The notes under the pieces: generated by a model
What the model saw: the letters and a program-made list of their open reading frames with translations, nothing else
Database searches by the model: none
What the model was told of the DNA's origin: nothing
Part shown: piece after piece, positions 42,771 through 49,098 of the stretch
Layout of the letters: every line of letters begins with the position of its first letter
Numbering within the stretch: position 1 is the stretch's first letter
Origin: Hymenobacter sp. H14-R3
GTDB lineage: Bacteria; Bacteroidota; Bacteroidia; Cytophagales; Hymenobacteraceae
Reading direction: 5' to 3'
NCBI RefSeq assembly: GCF_030063445.1
Contig: NZ_JASITD010000009.1
Location: forward strand, 118,756 to 182,755
DNA length: 64,000 bases
Program-made: the position numbers and the translations under genes

Positions 42771-43469
42771 TCAGTCAGGCAAATTAACTGCCTTAATTTT
42801 CTGATAGTGGCGGTCGAGTTTGACGCGCGCTTTTTCGAGGGTAAACTGCCATTTTACGGTGGCCCGCGCCGCATTGCGCTCGGCCACGCACGCGGCGACG
42901 TGGGCCGTGAGTTCGTCCAGGGTGGAGATGCGCTGGTGCAAACACTGGCGGGCGATGGCCGAGAGCTCGAGTTCGACCAGGTTGAGCCAGGAAGCGTTTT
43001 TGGGCGTGTAGTGCACCTCAAAGCGGGCGGCCAGCGCCCGGGCTTCGGCAGCGGGCAGGTGCTGGTAGAAGACGGCGTCGGTGTGGGTATTTAGGTTGTC
43101 CTGCACCAACACGATTTTCTCGGCCTGCGGATAGTGAGCGGCCAGGGCCTGCATAAAGCGGCAATAATCGGCCCCGGTGCGGCGGGCCGAGACCTCGACC
43201 AGGCGCTGGCCGAGGCCCGGCTCGAAGGCGGCCAGCAGGCAGGCCGTGCCCTGGCGCACGTAGGTGCTGCTTTCCCGGCGGGGCCGCCCGGCTTTGGCCG
43301 GCTGCGCGCCCACGGCGGGTTGGGCCGGCACCGGCGGCAGGGGCTCCGTGGGTTGGCCGTGCAGCACGCAGGGCCGCTCCTCGAAGCAGACGACGGGAAA
43401 AAGCGGGTGGTAGGGCCGCTCGTACACGGCCAGCACGTCTTCCATCCGGGCCACGAAGGCCGCGTTCAC
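42771..43469 (-). CDS. IS630 transposase, C-terminal DDE part (orfB)
   Basis: 232 residues if started at the ATG at 43469, though more probably expressed as a fusion after a -1 frameshift on the A-run upstream. It contains the IS630 catalytic region: VCFEERPCVLHGQ, DYCRFMQALAAHYPQAEKIVLVQDNLNTH (the second Asp is in VQDN), FEVHYTPKNASWLNLVELEL (the catalytic Glu), then the basic C-terminal helices ATVKWQFTLEKARVKLDRHY. The first Asp would be in the DVLAVYERPYHP neighbourhood. The stop codon lies at the edge of the element. It is probably functional at the level of catalytic residues. Confidence 0.85.
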   Translation of the reverse strand: MNAAFVARMEDVLAVYERPYHPLFPVVCFEERPCVLHGQPTEPLPPVPAQPAVGAQPAKAGRPRRESSTYVRQGTACLLAAFEPGLGQRLVEVSARRTGADYCRFMQALAAHYPQAEKIVLVQDNLNTHTDAVFYQHLPAAEARALAARFEVHYTPKNASWLNLVELELSAIARQCLHQRISTLDELTAHVAACVAERNAARATVKWQFTLEKARVKLDRHYQKIKAVNLPD

Positions 43470-43936
43470 TGCCCCCAGGCACCAGTGTTGCTGGCGGTGA
43501 GGCTGCAGTTCGTTTTTTTGAGCACCTGCGCCACTGTTTCGTGGGAAATGGTTTCTACCAGCGCCAGTTCTACGGCTTTGTCAGCCAGCAGGCGCAGGGT
43601 CCAGCGGCTGTGGCCCACCGGGGCCGGCGTGCAGGCCAGCGCCGTCAGGGCCGCTCGCTGGGAGCCGTCGAAGCGCGGGGGCGTGCCGCTGCGCGGGGCC
43701 TCGGTCAGGGCGAACTGCCAGCCGCCCGCTTCGTAGCGGCGGCGCAGCTCACTGACGGTCTGCCGGCTCAGGCCCACGGCCTTGCCGGCCGCCTGTTGGC
43801 CGATGCCCGTAGCCAAGGCCAGCAGGGCCTGGGCGCGGCGCACGGCCCGCACCGGGCGGCAGCCTGTGTGGGTGAAGTTTTCCAGGGCAGCCTGGTCGGC
43901 GGCTGGCAGGGCAAAAGGAGTGAGGGGTCGGGCCAT
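43466..43936 (-). CDS. IS630 transposase, N-terminal DNA-binding part (orfA)
   Basis: 156 residues from the ATG at 43936 (MARPLTPFALPAADQAALENF). A helix-turn-helix of the HTH_29/winged type is visible in PVRAVRRAQALLALATGIG, then QQAAGKAVGLSRQTVSELRRRYEAGG, followed by GHSRWTLRLLADKAVELALVE and TISHETVAQVLKK. After LKK the frame leaves the family pattern, while the -1 frame gives NELQPHRQQHWCLGAVNAAFVARMEDV-type sequence, the normal IS630 continuation. The run of seven A (43513-43519 on the reverse strand) just there is a ready slip site. A fused transposase would have about 388 residues. Confidence 0.85.
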   Translation of the reverse strand: MARPLTPFALPAADQAALENFTHTGCRPVRAVRRAQALLALATGIGQQAAGKAVGLSRQTVSELRRRYEAGGWQFALTEAPRSGTPPRFDGSQRAALTALACTPAPVGHSRWTLRLLADKAVELALVETISHETVAQVLKKTNCSLTASNTGAWGQ

Positions 43937-44683
43937 AACAGCCTAACCTAAACGGACTCCGTTCTGTTAGTCAACTTCTCTTACTCAGCAGTAGCAGCAG
44001 CATTAAAAGCGTCTGCCCAGCAGCCAGTCAACTTGCACCTCAAACACGAATCGATACCATCTACCACGTTGACCAGCTTTACCGCAAAGCTATTTTAGCG
44101 CCTGAAAAACATTATCTGGTAGATTCGCTAGCTGCCAGATATCACTTCCCAAAAGGGAAAGAGGAAGAAGCATTATTTGGGTTGATGAGGCAAACCGACT
44201 CGGCTAATATCAAGCGGATGCAAGTAATCCTTAAAAGCTACGGATATCCTGGGCAGAAGCTTGTAGGCGCGACCACAAACGAGGCGGCATTCTACGTCAT
44301 CCAGCATTCCAATCAAATTCCGCAATACCTGCCACTGATTAAGCAGGCTGACGCAGAGGATGAACTATCCTTTCGGTTGTATGCCATGATGCTTGACCGC
44401 GACCTCATGCAGCACAACAAAGCGCAGGTATACGGAACACAGGGCTACAATTTTGGAGGCATTAACCCGAAAACCGGCAAGCCGGAACAACACAATATTA
44501 TCTGGCCCATTCAAGACCCAGCCCGCGTTAATGAGCGCCGCAAAAAGGCCGGTTTCAGCCAAACGGTGGAACAAAACGCCTTGGGCTTGGGAACCAATCA
44601 CCGCGTGCTGAAGATGGAGCAAGTAAGGGCGATGTCTGGTTATAGTCCCTTTTGAGATGGTACATTTTTGGGTGCTAAAAGAA

Positions 44684-44716
44684 AAAACCCGCCTAGAATG
44701 CTTCTAAGCGGGTTTT
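44684..44716 (-). terminator. Hairpin terminator of the tmRNA gene
   Basis: AAAACCCGC and GCGGGTTTT pair with an extension (TAGAA/TTCTA) inside. On the minus strand it follows the 3' end of the tmRNA by 4 bases and ends in a T-run. Used in the other direction it would serve the broken DUF6624 gene. Confidence 0.85.
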
Positions 44717-44719
44717 CAG

Positions 44720-45088
44720 TGGAGATGCAGGGATTCGAACCCTGGTCCAGACAAGGAAGCCAACGTGCTTTCTACGTGTGTATCTATGCTTGAATTTTCG
44801 AAGCGTTCCAGGCGCACATCAGGCCCTTGAAACTCCCTTAGCTGCAGTTGATTTTCGCCTCCGAATCACAGCTCTTCGAGGGCTAGTTTCTACTTACGAC
44901 GCGCCGAACTCCCAGGTGTAAAAACTTACCCGGGCGGCACGATGGCAATGCTTAGTTCTAAACTAGGCAGCCATGGCGTACGAATAGTCGCCGATTGTTG
45001 TTTGATAGATTTTTTGGCGGGAGAGCTTCCATCAACTCCCGACACGCTTACCCGCGACTTGCGCAAGCTGTCAATTCCGGTCATCCCC
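44720..45088 (-). ncRNA. ssrA: Transfer-messenger RNA (tmRNA)
   Basis: A 369-base minus-strand RNA. The ends pair like a tRNA-Ala acceptor: GGGGATG at the 5' end and CATCTCC plus A at the 3' end. The 5' start GGGGATGACCGGAATTGACA is typical of bacterial tmRNA. The T-arm reads GGGTTCGAATCCC. The tag frame encodes GDYSYAMAA, then TAG (44992 down to 44963). CCA is not encoded. tmRNA with SmpB frees stalled ribosomes and adds the tag so that ClpXP and ClpAP-type proteases destroy the product. The element is complete. Confidence 0.94.
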
Positions 45089-45213
45089 AATTTAGAAAGA
45101 ACGAGTCCTGCTGCACGTAGGGTAAGCGTTAGCTTGCCGACGCGTGCAGCGGGGCATAAATATACGGGATTATCAAGAAAATGTTTTGTGGGCGGGTTTT
45201 GTTGCTGGTGTGC

Positions 45214-45277
45214 GGTAAGCTTTAGTTTGCCGCCAGCCGCGCCGAAAGACCTAGCGGCCGGCAAGCTAAAGCTTACC
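45214..45277. repeat. Inverted repeat of the family C core
   Basis: GGTAAGCTTTAGTTTGCCGCC (45214-45234) mirrors GGCCGGCAAGCTAAAGCTTACC (to 45277) with few differences. It lies between the tmRNA and dnaX. Its right arm ends 18 bases before the -7 box of dnaX. Confidence 0.8.
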
Positions 45278-45295
45278 CTACATCGGCATCAGGGG

Positions 45296-45303
45296 TATCT
45301 TTG
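45296..45303 (+). promoter_or_regulatory. Predicted -7 promoter box of dnaX (TATCTTTG)
   Basis: An exact TAnnTTTG match 14 bases before the dnaX ATG, which would give a very short leader. The -33 region falls on the end of the family C repeat (CTTACCC), a poor match to TTTG. Confidence 0.4.
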
Positions 45304-45317
45304 CCAGCGTATCGACT

Positions 45318-47351
45318 ATGGAAAATTTCGTTGTTTCGGCCCGGAAATATCGTCCGGCCACTTTTCGGAGCGTGGTGGGGCAGCAGCACGTCACTACTAC
45401 CCTGCAAAACGCCATTCAGAGCCAGCACTTAGCGCAGGCGTTCCTGTTTTGCGGGCCGCGGGGCGTGGGTAAAACCACCTGCGCCCGCATCCTGGCCAAA
45501 ACCATCAACTGCACTAACCTCACGCCCGAGGCGGAGGCTTGCGGCGTGTGCACTTCGTGCGTGGCGTTTCAGGAAAACGCCTCCTTCAACGTGCACGAGT
45601 TGGACGCGGCCTCCAACAATTCGGTGGAGGACATTCGCTCGCTGGTGGAGCAGGTGCGCTACGCGCCGCAGCAGGGGCGCTACAAGATTTATATTATTGA
45701 TGAGGTGCATATGCTCTCGAATGCGGCCTTCAACGCCTTTTTGAAGACGCTGGAGGAGCCGCCGAGCTACGCCATCTTTATTCTGGCCACCACCGAGCGC
45801 CACAAGATTATCCCTACCATCTTGTCGCGCTGCCAGATTTTTGATTTCAACCGAATTAAGGTTGATGACATTCGGGAGCACCTGCGCTACGTGGCCACGA
45901 GCGAGGGTGTAACCGCCGACGACGACGCCCTGCACCTGCTGGCCCAAAAGGCCGACGGCGGCTTACGCGACGCGCTCTCCATGTTTGACCAGCAGGTGAC
46001 GTTTGCCGGCAACAACCTGACGTACAAGGAGGTAGTGCAAAACCTGCACATCCTCGACTACGACTACTATTTCCGGCTGGTAGATGCCCTGCTGAGCGAA
46101 AACCTGTCGGCCGCGCTGCTGCTGCTCGATTCGGTGATGCAGCAAGGATTTGATTTACACAACTTTGTGGTAGGCACGGCCGAGCATTTGCGCGGCCTGC
46201 TGGTGTGCAAAGACCCCGTAACGGTGCAGCTACTGGAGGTGAGCGACAATATTCGGCAGCAGTACGTGCGGCAGGCGCAGGCCGCGCCGCTGCCCTTCCT
46301 GCTCTCGGCCCTGAACCTGGTGAGCCAGTGCGACCGTGAGTTCAAGCAGGCCAAGAACCCGCGCCTGCACGTGGAGCTGACGCTCATGAAGCTGGCGTAT
46401 CTCAACGGTGCCGTGCAGTTTGTGCGCGACTTAACCCCTAGCTCCAACGGCGAGGCTAAAAAAAAAACTAACAGCCTAAGCCAGCTGGCCGTGGCCCCGG
46501 CGGCTACGGGTAGTACCAGCCACGCGGCCCCCGCCCCACAAGCCCCGGCCGCGGCGCAGGACCAGCCAGTAGCTTATGCGCCGGCCCCCACCCCACCCCA
46601 GGCACCAGCCTTGGTGCACGCCCCCGCTCCGGCCGATGGCCCCGAGCCGCTGCCCGTGGAAAACGGCGTAACCGAACTGCACCCTACGCCCAGCATAGAG
46701 GCCGAAGCCAGCGAGCCCGTACCGACGACGCGCTACCAAGTGCGCGATACCCTACCGCACGTCGAAACCGGCCGGCCCAGCATGCAGGGCCTGGAGCCTA
46801 CCCAGCGCCCCACCGATGTGCGGCCCGGCACGGTTGCCGCCCCCAGCATCCCGGCCCTGCCCAAGCTACCCAGCCTGGCCAACCGCCTGCCCGGCCTGCG
46901 CGATGTGAGTACGCCCGCCGCCCCAGCAGCCCGTCCGGCGGCCACGGTAGCCGAGCCAGTCGCCGCGCCCACCGGCCCCATGCCACCCATCGCGCCCGAG
47001 CTACTGCAAAAAGTCTGGCAGCAACTGGCCGATGAGCGCCGGGCTCAGGACAAGATGAGCGAGTACACGGTGCTCAACCGCGCCGTGTCGGCCGATGCTG
47101 GCCACGTGATTACGCTTACAGTGGATAACCCAGTGCAAATCACGCAGTTCAATGATTTTAAGGCCGAGTTTATGACTGAGCTGCGGCGGCGCACCGGCTA
47201 CCCTGGCCTCACGGTGCAGGCGGAGGTAGCCACGGCCGCCCCCACTGGCCGCAAGCTGTATACTTCCAATGATAAGTTTGCCTACCTGGCCGAGAAGTAT
47301 CCTGCCTTGCAGGAAATGAAGCAACGGCTCGGGCTGGATGCGGATTTTTAG
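45318..47351 (+). CDS. dnaX: DNA polymerase III subunit tau/gamma
   Basis: 677 residues from the ATG at 45318 (MENFVVSARKYRPATFRSVVG). AAA+ clamp-loader motifs are in order: QAFLFCGPRGVGKTTCARILA (Walker A), four zinc cysteines (INC, EACGVCTSC), YKIYIIDEVHMLSNAAFNAFLKTLEEPP (Walker B), ILSRCQIFDFNRI (SRC) and the sensor-2 region. The collar domain ends near residue 370. After it comes AKKKTNSLSQLA with an A10 run, then a long Pro/Ala-rich linker (residues 385-560) and a C-terminal tau-like domain. It loads the sliding clamp and tethers polymerase cores. The A-run could give a short gamma form. Confidence 0.95.
   Translation: MENFVVSARKYRPATFRSVVGQQHVTTTLQNAIQSQHLAQAFLFCGPRGVGKTTCARILAKTINCTNLTPEAEACGVCTSCVAFQENASFNVHELDAASNNSVEDIRSLVEQVRYAPQQGRYKIYIIDEVHMLSNAAFNAFLKTLEEPPSYAIFILATTERHKIIPTILSRCQIFDFNRIKVDDIREHLRYVATSEGVTADDDALHLLAQKADGGLRDALSMFDQQVTFAGNNLTYKEVVQNLHILDYDYYFRLVDALLSENLSAALLLLDSVMQQGFDLHNFVVGTAEHLRGLLVCKDPVTVQLLEVSDNIRQQYVRQAQAAPLPFLLSALNLVSQCDREFKQAKNPRLHVELTLMKLAYLNGAVQFVRDLTPSSNGEAKKKTNSLSQLAVAPAATGSTSHAAPAPQAPAAAQDQPVAYAPAPTPPQAPALVHAPAPADGPEPLPVENGVTELHPTPSIEAEASEPVPTTRYQVRDTLPHVETGRPSMQGLEPTQRPTDVRPGTVAAPSIPALPKLPSLANRLPGLRDVSTPAAPAARPAATVAEPVAAPTGPMPPIAPELLQKVWQQLADERRAQDKMSEYTVLNRAVSADAGHVITLTVDNPVQITQFNDFKAEFMTELRRRTGYPGLTVQAEVATAAPTGRKLYTSNDKFAYLAEKYPALQEMKQRLGLDADF
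46458..46467 (+). promoter_or_regulatory. Ten-A slippery run in dnaX (probable gamma/tau switch)
   Basis: Ten A in a row at codons 381-384. In frame 0 they read K-K-K-T and the tau protein continues. In the -1 frame the next codons are AAC TAA; in the +1 frame CTA ACA GCC TAA. Slippage either way ends the protein within four residues, at the point where domain III is complete. Confidence 0.7.
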
Positions 47352-47380
47352 AGAACCATCAGGAAGCAGGTATTACTATA

Positions 47381-47478
47381 GAACGTCATGCCTCCCTGCA
47401 TTCAGCATGACGTTCGCATCGTCGAACAAACCCGAATGACGCGAGCGAGATGCTTCTCTGCGTTCAGCATGACGTTCT
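47381..47478. repeat. Repeat cluster of the GTTCAGCATGACGTTC unit (family B)
   Basis: GAACGTCATGC at 47381 mirrors GCATGACGTTC at about 47406. A direct copy of CTGCGTTCAGCATGACGTTC ends at 47478. The ATG in that copy (47469) is the best start codon of the CapA-like gene. Confidence 0.85.
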
Positions 47479-48977
47479 TTTTGCTGGCTTTCAACGCCTG
47501 CCGCCCTACCCCGCCGCCACTATTGCGCGTGAGCGTGGTGGGCGACGTGCTGCTGGCCCGCACCGTGCCCGCCGCCCTGGCCCGCGACAGCGCCGCCCTA
47601 CGCCGCACCACGCGGGCACTATGGGCCGGCAGCCGCTACGTAATCGGCAACCTCGAATGCCCGCTGGCCGACACTGCCCACCCAGCGGCTAAACCGATTG
47701 TTTTTCAGGCTAACCCGCGCTGGGCGGGGTGGCTGCGTAGCCTGGGGCTCACGCACGTTTCGCTGGCTAATAACCATACCCTCGACCAGCGCCTGCCCGG
47801 CTTGCGCGCCACCGCCCGCGCGGGGCGCGCCGCCCGGCTGGGCCTGCTGGGCTACCAGCCCGACTCGCTGGCCGGCTGCCTGTCCACGGTGCTGGGGGCC
47901 GATAGCAGCGTGGCCATTTTTGCCTATTCAGCTCTTACTCAAAACAGTATGGGTGAAGGCTGCGTGTGCGGCCGCGACTTTGCGGCGCTCTGCGAGCGGG
48001 TGGCGACCTACAAAACCCTTTTCCCTGAGCGGGCCGTGCTGGTGTACCTGCATTGGGGCACCGAGTACGCGGCGCAGCCCAGCGCTGAGCAGCGCCAGCA
48101 GGCCCACGACCTCGTGGAGGCAGGCGCGGCGGCCGTGGTGGGCGCCCATCCGCACGTGGTGCAGCCGGTGGAATTTTACCGGGGCCGGCCTATTGTGTAT
48201 AGCCTGGGCAATTTCCTGTTTGACCAGCGTGGCGGCCCTGCTGCGCTGGCCGCGCAAGTAGATTTCGACCTCGAAGCCGGCCGTGTGGCCGCCACCTACC
48301 TGCGCCCGCTGCACCTGGCGAGAGCCGTGCCCCAGGCCGCCGACGCAGTGGCCTGCGCAGCCCTGGCCCAGCGCCTGCAACCCAGCGATGGCAGTACACA
48401 ACTACTTACTAATAATGATAATAGCTGGCTACTGCGAGCTACCGCGCCAGCCACCGCCGCCGACTCGCTGCCCGCCTACCTGGTGCCGCACCTCGTGCTA
48501 AGCGGCCCGGCCGGCGCACGCACAACCGTGCGGCTGCGCTACCTGCCCCACATGCGCCAGTACCAGGTGCGCGCCCGCACTGGCAGCAGCGAAACGATGC
48601 TGGCGCTGGGCTTTCCGGTGTATCGGCTGGCGCAGGGCGACGTGGACAACGACGGCCGGCCCGATTTGCTGGTGGGGCCCGTCAAGCGCACGCCGCTGGA
48701 CAAAGTGGTGCGGCGGCGGCTTTTTGTGTACCGCCTCGACAGCAGCGGGTACTTACGGCCGCGCTGGCGCGGCTCACGCCTGATGTTCAACATCTTGTAT
48801 TTCAAAGCGCTATCTAAACAAGGCCGTACCTACGTGCAAACCATTGAGCAGGAGCCGAGTGGCCGCTACTGCATTGCGCTGTATCATTGGCAGGGCTTTG
48901 GGCTGGTGCTCGACCGGTTTTTGGCGCGCGGGCTGGCGCGGGCCGGGGCCTACCGGGCGTTCGTGCGGGCTTATTAG
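47469..48977 (+). CDS. CapA family (poly-gamma-glutamate synthesis type) metallophosphatase-like protein
   Basis: 502 residues from the ATG at 47469 (MTFFLLAFNACRPTPPPLLRV). The N-terminus looks like a lipoprotein signal with Cys 11, but the hydrophobic part is short; an upstream in-frame ATG at about 47436 would lengthen it. CapA motifs are VSVVGDVLLAR, YVIGNLECPLAD, LTHVSLANNHTLDQ, VLVYLHWGTEYA, AAVVGAHPHVVQPVEFY and PIVYSLGNFLFDQ. The last third adds DVDNDGRPDLLVG, an FG-GAP-like calcium loop, and a C-terminal beta region. CapA proteins help make poly-gamma-glutamate capsule; many relatives are phosphoesterase-like hydrolases of unknown substrate. No capBC partner is present, so the product is open. 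Confidence 0.8.
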   Translation: MTFFLLAFNACRPTPPPLLRVSVVGDVLLARTVPAALARDSAALRRTTRALWAGSRYVIGNLECPLADTAHPAAKPIVFQANPRWAGWLRSLGLTHVSLANNHTLDQRLPGLRATARAGRAARLGLLGYQPDSLAGCLSTVLGADSSVAIFAYSALTQNSMGEGCVCGRDFAALCERVATYKTLFPERAVLVYLHWGTEYAAQPSAEQRQQAHDLVEAGAAAVVGAHPHVVQPVEFYRGRPIVYSLGNFLFDQRGGPAALAAQVDFDLEAGRVAATYLRPLHLARAVPQAADAVACAALAQRLQPSDGSTQLLTNNDNSWLLRATAPATAADSLPAYLVPHLVLSGPAGARTTVRLRYLPHMRQYQVRARTGSSETMLALGFPVYRLAQGDVDNDGRPDLLVGPVKRTPLDKVVRRRLFVYRLDSSGYLRPRWRGSRLMFNILYFKALSKQGRTYVQTIEQEPSGRYCIALYHWQGFGLVLDRFLARGLARAGAYRAFVRAY

Positions 48978-49098
48978 CCGGGCTGCTGATTTGTTGGGGA
49001 GAAGTCAGGTTAACAGTACCTTCTCTGCATTCCACTGTCAATCAACACGAAAGCTAAAAGCTAGTAGTTCATTACTTACTCACCGTTCTCCTTTCTTC

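Larger units (their letters stand above)
42771..43936 (-). mobile_element. IS630-family insertion sequence (two-frame transposase)
   Basis: It consists of an upstream helix-turn-helix frame and a downstream DDE frame on the minus strand, which overlap by 4 bases. I could not define convincing terminal inverted repeats. TA dinucleotides flank at about 42758-42763 and 43968-43969, and weakly similar ends (AGTCAGG against AGTCCG) fit the IS630 habit of TA targets. The element sits inside the DUF6624 gene. The outer limits may extend some 10-35 bases beyond the transposase frames. Confidence 0.8.
42737..44655 (+). pseudogene. DUF6624 protein gene, interrupted by an IS630-type element and degraded
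   Basis: The frame 43937-44655 is open from the very edge of the transposon and encodes DUF6624: IDTIYHVDQLYRKAILAPEKH, then ANIKRMQVILKSYGYPGQKLVG, AAFYVIQHSNQIPQYLPLIKQA, FRLYAMMLDRDLMQHNKAQVYGTQ and QDPARVNERRKKAGFS. Its signal peptide is missing there. A neighbouring frame at 43970-44050 holds SAVAAALKASAQQPVNLHLKH, a likely signal-peptide end, and before the transposon an ATG at 42737 starts M-K-L-stop-LLYGL. I infer one exported DUF6624 gene broken by the insertion, a frameshift near 44050 and a TAG. The surviving 157-codon part from 44182 could still be translated but would lack export. Confidence 0.7.

Noticed and set aside
42771..44655. Mobile defence island around the IS630-type element.
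   Set aside because: Flanking genes are clpC, ssrA and dnaX, all core. Only the transposon and a broken DUF6624 gene are accessory.
47388..47468. Start of the CapA-like protein at the far upstream codon (47388) giving MPPCIQHDV...
   Set aside because: The extra residues translate repeat DNA in full and do not form a signal peptide. The ATG at 47469, or possibly the one near 47436, is better.
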